This document shows, piece by piece, positions 1-5,832 of a DNA stretch of 34,151 nucleotides. The notes beneath the pieces were generated by a model that worked only from the letters and a program-made list of their open reading frames with translations, searched no databases and had not been told where the DNA came from. A program made the translations under genes and the position numbers. Origin of the DNA: Betaproteobacteria bacterium (GTDB taxonomy: Bacteria; Pseudomonadota; Gammaproteobacteria; Burkholderiales; Burkholderiaceae_D). The stretch covers positions 1 through 34,151 of the forward strand of contig JANYFL010000063.1 in the NCBI GenBank assembly GCA_025362735.1, written 5' to 3'. How positions within the stretch are numbered: position 1 is the first letter of the stretch; the number at the start of each line of letters is the position of its first letter.

Positions 1-1
1 C

Positions 2-130
2 AACTATCGCGGTGTTTCCCGTTATCATTTCCCCATGTATCTTAAGGAAATCGAATACCGCTACAACCACCGACATGACAACGTCTTTAAGCTGTTCCTG
101 AAACTCTTCTTTGGTTACGTTTCGCCCTAA
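2..130 (+). CDS. C-terminal fragment of an ISXO2-like (IS1595 family) transposase, cut by the window start
   Basis: Reading from base 2 gives 42 residues ending at TAA 128-130, with the segment YHFPMYLKEIEYRYNHR followed by NVFKLFLKLFFGYVSP. The pattern of FP, YL, E, YRYN and R residues is the usual end of ISXO2-like DDE transposases, which cut and paste IS1595-family elements. The catalytic part lies outside the window, so nothing can be said about activity. The right end of the element should lie between this stop and coq7 at 205, but I could not place its terminal inverted repeat. The call rests on recognising the C-terminal motif only. Confidence 0.8.
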   Translation, partial: NYRGVSRYHFPMYLKEIEYRYNHRHDNVFKLFLKLFFGYVSP

Positions 131-204
131 TTACCTAAATTTGAGTATCTAAAGGCTGTGTGACTGTTATTGCAGGACAGACAGTGTAATCAAGGAAATT
201 TCAC

Positions 205-849
205 ATGAGTACCGTAATCGATAAATTTATTCTTGAAGTGGACCATGCATTAAGAGCTGTTTTTTCTCAGACGAACGCCACGCGTCCATTGCCTGTGTTC
301 GAATCGATCGAGGATCTGTCGGAACACACTGCTTTATCCGATACCGAACAGCGTCATGCGGCTGGTTTAATGCGCGTCAATCATGTGGGCGAGGTTTGCG
401 CCCAAGCTTTGTATCGTGCTCAAGCGCTTGCGACGAGCAATCCAGATTTGGTTGAAAAGTTTCAGGCGGCGGCAGATGAAGAGGGCGATCATCTGGCCTG
501 GACTGCACAAAGACTAAAGGACCTCGATTCACACCCTAGTCTGCTTAATCCCATCTGGTATGCAGGGGCCTTTTCATTGGGCTTGATAGCCGGTAAAGCG
601 GGCGATCCAACCAGTCTTGGCTTTGTCGTTGAAACCGAACGGCAGGTTGAGCAGCACTTGGACAGCCACCTAAAACGCTTGCCGGAAAATGATCTTGCAT
701 CAAGGGCAATCGTTGAACAGATGCGTGAGGACGAAGTGCGTCACGGACAAGCGGCTCAGGCTGCTGGCGCTCATTCACTGCCGTTGCCGGTCAGAGCCGC
801 CATGCGCGCAGCGGCCAAGTTGATGACCGTTACGGCTTATCGGATATAA
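205..849 (+). CDS. coq7: Coq7-type demethoxyubiquinone hydroxylase
   Basis: This 214-residue protein is a di-iron carboxylate monooxygenase of the Coq7 family. It performs the C-5 hydroxylation (demethoxyubiquinol to demethylubiquinol) late in ubiquinone synthesis, as a peripheral membrane enzyme. The family's metal ligands are all visible: E63 in NHVGEV, E93xxH96 in DEEGDH, E145 in VVETER, and E177xxH180 in EDEVRHG. The helix around residues 118-135 is hydrophobic, as expected for the membrane-binding hairpin. The ATG at 205 is preceded by AAGGAAA about 8 nt upstream, which supports the start. It stands alone between a transposase remnant and a convergent osmC-like gene. Many proteobacteria use the flavoprotein UbiF instead; Coq7 is the usual enzyme in Burkholderiales. 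Confidence 0.95.
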   Translation: MSTVIDKFILEVDHALRAVFSQTNATRPLPVFESIEDLSEHTALSDTEQRHAAGLMRVNHVGEVCAQALYRAQALATSNPDLVEKFQAAADEEGDHLAWTAQRLKDLDSHPSLLNPIWYAGAFSLGLIAGKAGDPTSLGFVVETERQVEQHLDSHLKRLPENDLASRAIVEQMREDEVRHGQAAQAAGAHSLPLPVRAAMRAAAKLMTVTAYRI

Positions 850-874
850 GTGGCTTCTAATCTTGTAGCTGGGT

Positions 875-1336
875 TCAATCTGTTGCTTCCACAACTTCAA
901 AAGAATGTGTGAGTTCGGCCATTTTTCCCAGCATCACCGACGCAGAGCAGTATTTTTCGTGTGACAAATCAATGGCGCGCTGAACCATTTCTTTTTTCAC
1001 GTTCTTGCCACGTACGGTAAAGTGAAAGTGAATTTTTGTGAACACCTTGGGATCAGTTTCGGCCCGCTCTGCTTTCAGCGTTACGTCACAAGAGTGAATG
1101 TCCTGCCTGGCACGGCGCAGTATCAAGACCACGTCATAGGCAGTGCAGCCACCGGTGCCCAACAACACCATTTCCATCGGGCGTGGAGCAAGATTACGCC
1201 CGCCAGAAATCTGTCCTTCTGTAGCTGGAGCGCCGTCCATATCAACGCGATGGCCGCTGCCCGTTGTAGCAGTGAAATACATGTCGCTGCCGGATGAATC
1301 CGGGCTGAGTCCTGCCCAATGTACGCTTGCTTCCAT
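875..1336 (-). CDS. OsmC-family (YhfA-like) redox protein
   Basis: This 153-residue protein has the two conserved cysteines of the OsmC/Ohr superfamily: C64 in GTGGCTAYDV and C130 in HEKYCSAS. The surrounding words (SGH, MDG, RPMEMVLLG, the YCSAS helix) resemble the YhfA branch more than Ohr or OsmC proper. Family members reduce organic peroxides or other small thiol-reactive compounds through the cysteine pair; the substrate of this branch is not established. The gene is convergent with coq7, with 25 nt between the stops and no obvious terminator. The ATG at 1334-1336 lacks a strong ribosome binding site, so a downstream start is possible, but the alignment-like N-terminus (VHWAG...YFTATTGSGH) favours this one. 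Confidence 0.88.
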   Translation of the reverse strand: MEASVHWAGLSPDSSGSDMYFTATTGSGHRVDMDGAPATEGQISGGRNLAPRPMEMVLLGTGGCTAYDVVLILRRARQDIHSCDVTLKAERAETDPKVFTKIHFHFTVRGKNVKKEMVQRAIDLSHEKYCSASVMLGKMAELTHSFEVVEATD

Positions 1337-1660
1337 GTAGCTTATATGTGAAATAAGTAGAAAATAACCAAAAAACAGTTTGTTTTGATGTTCAGTCGTT
1401 TGTCTTGCCGCTAGATTCTATTGGATTCTGACAAGAGAGCCGGACTTGCCGGAAATATTTGATTTTGCTGATGGTAAAAATAGCTATTCCTGAAACTGGG
1501 ATTTGTTACATCAATGCGGAAATATTGTGTTGCAACAAAAATACAAAAAAGTCTTCGTCGATCGATATGACCTATCTCGTTGATTTTTTTGATAAATGGA
1601 AATTTATAAGAGAGGGTTAAAATTTTTTCTGAAAAAATAGAACGACGATTCAGAAAAAGT
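1337..1660. other. AT-rich intergenic region without a gene
   Basis: I see no credible coding sequence on either strand here; the composition is clearly more AT-rich than the flanking genes. It should contain the promoter of the minus-strand osmC-like gene, but I could not choose a convincing -35/-10 pair. It contains one copy (1524-1540) of the 17-nt repeat described separately. Confidence 0.6.
1524..1540 (+). repeat. 17-nt direct repeat, copy 1 (candidate operator)
   Basis: The sequence attgtgttgcaacaaaa recurs at 1661-1677 with one mismatch (t to c at the fifth base). This copy contains a perfect 10-bp palindrome, tgttgcaaca, at 1528-1537. The second copy overlaps the -35 element of the candidate sRNA promoter, so a shared DNA-binding regulator is a reasonable inference. 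The TGC-rich palindrome is reminiscent of sites for the PHB regulator PhaR, but that is a guess. Confidence 0.5.
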
Positions 1661-1677
1661 ATTGCGTTGCAACAAAA
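1661..1677 (+). repeat. 17-nt direct repeat, copy 2, overlapping the sRNA promoter
   Basis: The sequence attgcgttgcaacaaaa matches the copy 137 bp upstream at 16 of 17 positions. It covers the -35 hexamer at 1662-1667 and the start of the spacer, the right place for a repressor or activator to control the downstream transcript. Confidence 0.5.
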
Positions 1678-1690
1678 GATGTTCTATAGT
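1662..1690 (+). promoter_or_regulatory. Sigma-70 promoter of the candidate sRNA
   Basis: TTGCGT at 1662-1667 and TATAGT at 1685-1690 are separated by exactly 17 bp, close to the sigma-70 consensus. The predicted transcription start is the A near 1697. Confidence 0.65.
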
Positions 1691-1696
1691 TCATTC

Positions 1697-1817
1697 ATCG
1701 GAAGCAATTCAGTGTCTGTGGTGTTTGATTCGGCACTGTACCGTTTCCACCGATGTCTCCTCCACCCTCCTCCTTTGGTGGATTCAGCCCGAGCCCTTAA
1801 AAGCTCGGGCTTTTTTT
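1697..1817 (+). ncRNA. Candidate ~121-nt small RNA with an anti-Shine-Dalgarno hairpin loop
   Basis: A near-consensus promoter (1662-1690) and a strong Rho-independent terminator (1786-1817) bracket about 121 nt with no believable reading frame. Three structural elements are visible. The first is a 5' domain closed by atcgg 1697-1701 with ccgat 1750-1754, containing cagtgtc 1710-1716 paired with ggcactg 1732-1738. The second is a hairpin, tccacc 1761-1766 with ggtgga 1777-1782, presenting the 10-nt loop CUCCUCCUUU. The third is the terminator stem. The exposed loop complements AAAGGAGG-type ribosome binding sites, as in CU-rich-loop sRNAs of other proteobacteria that block translation. I do not recognise a named family. 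An alternative is that this is a distal leader of rplM with an attenuator, although a separate rplM promoter lies downstream of the terminator. Confidence 0.6.
1786..1817 (+). terminator. Rho-independent terminator of the candidate sRNA
   Basis: A perfect 9-bp GC-rich stem, agcccgagc 1786-1794 with gctcgggct 1803-1811, has an 8-nt loop and runs into seven T residues at 1811-1817. No gene on the plus strand ends nearby, so it must end a non-coding transcript or act as an attenuator. Confidence 0.85.
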
Positions 1818-1856
1818 ATAAGCAATCCGGGACGTCAGTCCTTGAGTGTAAAGCCC

Positions 1857-1886
1857 TTGATTAGAAGGGCAAAAATGCTTTACAAT
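1857..1886 (+). promoter_or_regulatory. Probable rplM-rpsI promoter
   Basis: TTGATT at 1857-1862 and TACAAT at 1881-1886 are separated by 18 bp and lie downstream of the sRNA terminator. The predicted start near 1893 gives a leader of about 120 nt before rplM. A small inverted repeat (gccctt 1853-1858, aagggc 1865-1870) overlaps the -35. Confidence 0.55.
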
Positions 1887-1957
1887 GTCAGGCTTTTCGT
1901 CGTCTTTGCACAGGAGAGCCCGCGAGTCTAAGCGGGGTGTAGAGGCGGATTTCAACC

Positions 1958-1992
1958 GATGTGGGTCAGCCAGCAAGACTGTGCTCCACATC
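1958..1992 (+). promoter_or_regulatory. Bulged hairpin in the rplM leader, possible autoregulatory site
   Basis: gatgtgg 1958-1964 pairs with ccacatc 1986-1992, and inside it agca 1972-1975 pairs with tgct 1982-1985. This leaves a 7-nt one-sided bulge and a 6-nt loop. The structure ends about 10 nt before the ribosome binding site of rplM. Ribosomal protein L13 is known to control its own operon in some bacteria through the leader; that this hairpin is the binding site is inference. Confidence 0.35.
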
Positions 1993-2011
1993 AAATTTAA
2001 ACAGGAAGATC

Positions 2012-2446
2012 ATGAAGACCTTTTCCGCTAAGCCTCATGAGGTGGTGCATGATTGGTTCGTGATTGACGCGACAGATAAAGTTCTTGGACGTGTGGCCAG
2101 TGAAGTCGCACGCCGTCTGCGTGGCAAGCACAAACCTGAATTTACGCCTCACGTCGACACGGGCGATTTCATCGTTGTCGTCAATGCAGCCAAACTGCGT
2201 GTGACCGGTGCTAAAGCAACCGACAAAAAATACTATCGCCACTCCGGTTATCCCGGCGGCATCTACGAAACCAATTTCGAAAAGATGCAGTCGCGTTTCC
2301 CCGGTCGTGCGCTTGAGAAGGCCGTCAAGGGCATGTTGCCCAAGGGACCACTCGGCTACGCGATGATCAAGAAGCTCAAGGTGTATGCCGAAGCCACGCA
2401 TCCGCACACTGCGCAGCAACCCAAGCCTTTAGAGGTGAACGCATGA
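2012..2446 (+). CDS. rplM: 50S ribosomal protein L13
   Basis: L13 is an early-assembling protein of the large ribosomal subunit. The 144-residue product (family norm about 142) starts [20 protein letters not shown] and carries the diagnostic segments [29 protein letters not shown] and MLPKGPLG. The reading frame is open further upstream, but the ATG at 2012 follows AGGAAG at a suitable distance and matches the known N-terminus, so I reject the upstream start at 1961. The gene overlaps rpsI by 4 nt (ATGA), the classic rplM-rpsI arrangement, which implies translational coupling. Transcription probably starts near 1893 and ends at the terminator after rpsI. Confidence 0.98.
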   Translation: MKTFSAKPHEVVHDWFVIDATDKVLGRVASEVARRLRGKHKPEFTPHVDTGDFIVVVNAAKLRVTGAKATDKKYYRHSGYPGGIYETNFEKMQSRFPGRALEKAVKGMLPKGPLGYAMIKKLKVYAEATHPHTAQQPKPLEVNA

Positions 2447-2835
2447 TTGGTAATTACAACTACGGTACTGGTCGCCGCAAGAGTGCAGTGGCTCGTGTCT
2501 TTATCAAAAGCGGCAAGGGCGCCATTGTCGTCAATGGCAAACCGGTCGATGACTATTTTGCCCGCGAAACGGGTCGTATGATCGTGCGTCAGCCACTGGA
2601 ATTGACGAACAATGTCGAAACGTTTGACATCATGGTCAATGTGCATGGTGGCGGTGAATCCGGTCAGGCCGGTGCGATTCGTCACGGCATTACCCGTGCT
2701 TTAATCGACTATGACGCCACGCTGAAACCTGCATTGTCCGGTGCAGGTTATGTGACGCGTGATGCGCGCGAAGTTGAACGTAAGAAGGTCGGTTTCCACA
2801 AAGCACGTCGCCGGAAACAATTCTCCAAGCGCTAA
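2443..2835 (+). CDS. rpsI: 30S ribosomal protein S9
   Basis: S9 is a small-subunit protein whose C-terminal tail reaches the P-site tRNA. The 130-residue product has the typical N-terminus with [14 protein letters not shown], the central [15 protein letters not shown] segment and the basic end [13 protein letters not shown]. The final KR that contacts tRNA is intact. The start codon overlaps the rplM stop in an ATGA, so translation is probably coupled. A strong terminator follows 43 nt after the stop. Confidence 0.98.
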   Translation: MIGNYNYGTGRRKSAVARVFIKSGKGAIVVNGKPVDDYFARETGRMIVRQPLELTNNVETFDIMVNVHGGGESGQAGAIRHGITRALIDYDATLKPALSGAGYVTRDAREVERKKVGFHKARRRKQFSKR

Positions 2836-2877
2836 GCGACATCCACAGCCCAATCCCTCCATTGGGTTGCAAAAATC

Positions 2878-2909
2878 AAAGGCCGCTTGGTTTACCCAGC
2901 GGCCTTTTT
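2878..2909 (+). terminator. Rho-independent terminator of rplM-rpsI
   Basis: A perfect 10-bp stem, aaaggccgct 2878-2887 with agcggccttt 2898-2907, has a 10-nt loop and continues into a T run. It separates the ribosomal operon from argC. Confidence 0.88.
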
Positions 2910-3005
2910 CTATCTTTCTTGAAATCAAAGCAGACAGGTAGAATCAATTCCCCAAATCAATGTCCGAAGTAATCTGGGGCGATGCGTCAGTAAAGGAATC
3001 TAGTC

Positions 3006-4058
3006 ATGATTAAAGCAGGCATTGTTGGTGGTACCGGATATACCGGAGTCGAGTTGTTGCGCATCCTGTCGCAGCATCCCGAGGTGAAATTGACTGCGAT
3101 CACGTCACGCAAAGAAGCAGGCATGCCCGTCGCGGATCTGTTCTCCTCCTTGCGTGGTCATGTTGATCTCGCGTTCTCTGATACGTCAACCTATGACCTG
3201 ACCCAGTGCGATGTGGTGTTCTATGCGACTCCGCATGGTGTCGCCATGGCCGATGCCCCAAAGTTGACGGCTGCCGGTGTTCGCATCATTGATCTTGCCG
3301 CTGATTTTCGTTTACAGGACGTCGCCACTTTCGAGAAATGGTACAAGCTGCCACATACCTGTCCAGACCTGTTGAAAGTAGCGGCCTATGGCCTGGTGGA
3401 ATTGAATCGCGATGCACTCAAGAAAGCGCGCATCGTCGGCAATCCCGGCTGCTATCCCACCACGATGCAATTGGGTTTTTATCCCTTGTTAAAGGCAGGA
3501 GTGGTTGATGCCTCGCATCTCATCGCCGACTGTAAATCTGGTGTATCGGGCGCGGGCCGTAAAGCCGAGATGGGCCTGTTGCTGACCGAAGCGGGCGATA
3601 ACTTCAAGGCCTATAGCGTGCCCGGACACAGGCACACGCCAGAAACCTTGGCACAACTGCAACGCATGACCAGCGACAAGGTCGGACTCCTGTTCGCGGC
3701 GCATTTGGTGCCGATGATACGGGGCATGCATTCGACTCTTTATGCGCGCTTGAAGGACGCGACGATTTCTACCGATGCTCTGCAAAGCCTGTTTGTTAAC
3801 GCCTACAAAGATGAGCCGTTTATCGACGTCATGCCTTTCGGCTCGCATCCCGAAACGCGCTCTACGCGCGCTTCAAACATGTTGCGCATTGCTTTGCATC
3901 GTCCCGATGTCGATGGAAAACCGGGTGATACGGTCATCGTGCTGGTCGTTCAGGACAACCTCGTCAAAGGTGCAGCGGGTCAGGCAGTGCAATGTATGAA
4001 TCTGATGTTTGGCTTGCCGGAAATCACGGGACTGATGCATGTCCCGGTCTTGCCTTAA
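3006..4058 (+). CDS. argC: N-acetyl-gamma-glutamyl-phosphate reductase
   Basis: ArgC catalyses the NADPH-dependent reduction of N-acetylglutamyl phosphate to the semialdehyde, the third step of arginine synthesis. The 350-residue length fits the long (type 1) form. The nucleotide-binding motif GGTGYTG is at residues 8-14. The catalytic cysteine is C149 in [10 protein letters not shown]. The conserved GHRHTPE histidines are at 208 and 210, and [10 protein letters not shown] is present. The ATG at 3006 is preceded by AAAGGAAT. No other arginine gene is nearby; isolation between rpsI and a bactofilin module is common in Burkholderiales. It may be co-transcribed with the next gene, 28 nt downstream. 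Confidence 0.97.
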   Translation: MIKAGIVGGTGYTGVELLRILSQHPEVKLTAITSRKEAGMPVADLFSSLRGHVDLAFSDTSTYDLTQCDVVFYATPHGVAMADAPKLTAAGVRIIDLAADFRLQDVATFEKWYKLPHTCPDLLKVAAYGLVELNRDALKKARIVGNPGCYPTTMQLGFYPLLKAGVVDASHLIADCKSGVSGAGRKAEMGLLLTEAGDNFKAYSVPGHRHTPETLAQLQRMTSDKVGLLFAAHLVPMIRGMHSTLYARLKDATISTDALQSLFVNAYKDEPFIDVMPFGSHPETRSTRASNMLRIALHRPDVDGKPGDTVIVLVVQDNLVKGAAGQAVQCMNLMFGLPEITGLMHVPVLP

Positions 4059-4086
4059 GCAACAAAGTTAAGCGACAGAGCCTGTT

Positions 4087-4848
4087 TTGAAATTCAAACT
4101 CCTTCGCCGGCGCCTGTCGATCAGTGCGCCGCGCATGACCATCAAGACGCATATTCCCTGGCCGCTGCGTGCGCTAGCCGCAATCGTAGTGCTGGGGATC
4201 TCGGTTGCACTAGGTTTGTGGGCCTACGATTTGGGCAAGCGTTTCGCCGGATTGGGACCAGACCTCAAGGCTGAAGTTGAACGGTTGCGTGAACAAGTAG
4301 AAACTTTGACGACTGAACGTGATCGCTTGGCTGCAAACAGCAACACGACTGGCGACAGTCGCCTGAATCTTGAACGGTCAATGCAAGAACAATTGGCCAG
4401 TCAGATCAAGTCTTTAGAAATGGAAAATGGCAAGCTCAAGGATGATCTGGCCTTTTTCGAGAATTTGTCCGGCGGCGCCGCAGCACCGACTGGGGTTTCC
4501 ATCAAGCGCTTTGAGGTCGAGCCGAGTTCTGTTCGTGGACAAATGCGTTATCGGATTTTGCTGGTACAAGGAGGCCGTTCCAACAAGGATTTTGCAGGCA
4601 ATTTTCAGCTGGTTTTGACTCTGCAGCAGGGGGGCAAAGCTGTTATGATGACTTTACCCAAACTGGCATCTGTTGGTTCAGGGTTGGAATCAGAAGCTGA
4701 TCCTAATTCCTATCTGGTCAGTTTTCGCTTTTACAAGCGTATTGAAGGCACTTTCAGTATTCCTGCAGACGCCACGCTGAAGCAGGTTCAAGCCAGAATA
4801 CTTGAACACGGCGCCATGCAGGCGCAACAGATGATCGTCATGAAGTAA
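4087..4848 (+). CDS. Conserved membrane-anchored coiled-coil protein (DUF6776-like)
   Basis: The 253-residue protein has a basic N-terminus (KLLRRRLSISAPRM), one membrane segment at about residues 28-48, a charged heptad-like region at about 58-128 predicted to be a coiled coil, and a C-terminal beta-rich domain. That architecture implies an inner-membrane protein with a periplasmic stalk and head. I recall it as the DUF6776 family, found next to bactofilins in Burkholderiales; no function is established. The start is uncertain. The frame opens at a TTG (4087) with a weak ribosome binding site, and the first ATG is at 4135. I prefer TTG because the basic stretch before the membrane segment looks conserved. 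Its position between argC and the bactofilin suggests a cell-envelope scaffold role, which is inference. Confidence 0.75.
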   Translation: MKFKLLRRRLSISAPRMTIKTHIPWPLRALAAIVVLGISVALGLWAYDLGKRFAGLGPDLKAEVERLREQVETLTTERDRLAANSNTTGDSRLNLERSMQEQLASQIKSLEMENGKLKDDLAFFENLSGGAAAPTGVSIKRFEVEPSSVRGQMRYRILLVQGGRSNKDFAGNFQLVLTLQQGGKAVMMTLPKLASVGSGLESEADPNSYLVSFRFYKRIEGTFSIPADATLKQVQARILEHGAMQAQQMIVMK

Positions 4849-4860
4849 GCGTCAGTGACA

Positions 4861-4882
4861 CAGCGCAAGCCAATTTGCGCTG
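4861..4882 (+). other. Intercistronic hairpin before the bactofilin gene
   Basis: An 8-bp perfect stem, cagcgcaa 4861-4868 with ttgcgctg 4875-4882, has a 6-nt loop and no T run. It lies between two closely spaced genes, so it may be a processing or stability element rather than a terminator. Confidence 0.35.
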
Positions 4883-4900
4883 AAATGATCTGGAGGTCAC

Positions 4901-5302
4901 ATGTTTGGAAAGAACAAATCCGTTAAGAGCACCATCACCTGCCTGATTGGCGCAGGAACCCATATCGAAGGAAATGTCCTTTTTCAGGGTGGCTTGCGTG
5001 TCGATGGGCATATCAAAGGTAATATCTATTCGGATGCCGAGCATCCCAGTATCTTGGTGATTAGTGAACATGCGCGCATTGATGGTGAAGTGCACGGTTC
5101 ACAGATCGTCGTTAACGGACTGATCAATGGTGCGATTTATGCGTCGGGGCTATTGGAATTGCAACCCAAGGCACGGGTTAGCGGCAACGTTTACTACAAA
5201 GGCCTGGAAATGCACAACGGTGCCATCGTGCGTGGCCAACTTGAGAACACTGATGAAGAATTTCGCCCGGCACTGAAGCTGTTGGCATCGAATCAGTCCT
5301 GA
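4901..5302 (+). CDS. Bactofilin (polymer-forming cytoskeletal protein)
   Basis: Bactofilins form nucleotide-independent filaments from a right-handed beta-helix and act as scaffolds for envelope or pole-associated machinery. This 133-residue protein shows the core pattern: IGAGTHIEGNVLFQGGLRVDGHIKGNI, then repeated short strands with G at regular spacing through GNVYYKGLEMHNGAIVRGQL (about residues 17-115). A short N-terminal tail (MFGKNKS) and a charged C-terminal tail flank it. The ATG follows TGGAGG, a strong ribosome binding site. It lies 52 nt after the coiled-coil membrane protein and upstream of erpA. The membrane protein could be a partner, but only gene proximity suggests this. Confidence 0.93.
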   Translation: MFGKNKSVKSTITCLIGAGTHIEGNVLFQGGLRVDGHIKGNIYSDAEHPSILVISEHARIDGEVHGSQIVVNGLINGAIYASGLLELQPKARVSGNVYYKGLEMHNGAIVRGQLENTDEEFRPALKLLASNQS

Positions 5303-5379
5303 GCGAGAATTTTTAAGTATGGAAGATTGAATTTTTCAGGACAACCCTGATCTGAATTAAGTATTGAAAGGAAACGAAC

Positions 5380-5745
5380 ATGAATGCTATGACTGAAGCC
5401 GAAAATCTCACCCCAGCCGATCCCCTGGTCTTCACTGATTCGGCGGCCGCGAAGGTTCAGGAACTGATCGCTGAAGAAGGCAACCCCGACCTCAAGCTGC
5501 GCGTCTTCGTCCAGGGAGGCGGTTGCTCCGGCTTTCAGTACGGTTTTACTTTCGATGAAGTTGTCAATGAAGACGACACCAGCATCACAAAAGAAGGCGT
5601 GACCCTGCTGATTGATCCGATGAGCTATCAATATCTTGTCGGTGCCGAAATTGACTACAAGGATGATATTTCCGGCGCGCAGTTCGTGATCAAGAATCCG
5701 AATGCCACCAGTACCTGTGGCTGCGGCTCCTCGTTTTCAGCTTGA
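5380..5745 (+). CDS. erpA: Iron-sulfur cluster insertion protein ErpA
   Basis: ErpA is an A-type carrier that delivers Fe-S clusters to apo-proteins, including isoprenoid synthesis enzymes. The 121-residue protein has the three cluster-binding cysteines of the family: C49 in [11 protein letters not shown], and C113 and C115 in the terminal CGCGSSFSA. The start at 5380 follows AAAGGAAAC. A stronger resemblance to ErpA than to IscA comes from the N-terminal extension before [15 protein letters not shown] and from the genomic setting. No isc genes are in the window. A terminator follows directly. Confidence 0.95.
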   Translation: MNAMTEAENLTPADPLVFTDSAAAKVQELIAEEGNPDLKLRVFVQGGGCSGFQYGFTFDEVVNEDDTSITKEGVTLLIDPMSYQYLVGAEIDYKDDISGAQFVIKNPNATSTCGCGSSFSA

Positions 5746-5763
5746 TTTATTTTGGTTTTAATA

Positions 5764-5790
5764 AAAGGGACGCTGTGGCGTCCTTTTTTA
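5764..5790 (+). terminator. Terminator after erpA, possibly bidirectional
   Basis: ggacgc 5768-5773 pairs with gcgtcc 5778-5783 around a tgtg loop, flanked by A and T runs that extend the stem. It ends in a T run on the plus strand and in a weaker one on the minus strand, so it could also stop transcripts from pbpC. Confidence 0.8.
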
Positions 5791-5825
5791 TTTGAGGAAG
5801 AGCTAATGTTTAGCTTTTCCTCAAA
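5791..5825. repeat. 15-bp inverted repeat next to the pbpC stop
   Basis: tttgaggaagagcta 5791-5805 pairs with tagcttttcctcaaa 5811-5825 with one mismatch (a possible G-U pair) and a 5-nt loop. It lies between the erpA terminator and the pbpC stop codon. It lacks a clear T run on either side, so it may protect the 3' end of the pbpC transcript. Confidence 0.5.
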
Positions 5826-5832
5826 AGGATAT

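Noticed and set aside
1662..1931. 89-residue plus-strand frame starting at the sRNA promoter
   Set aside because: Its start lies in the -35 element and it reads through the terminator stem; the product has no pattern. A non-coding RNA explains the region better.
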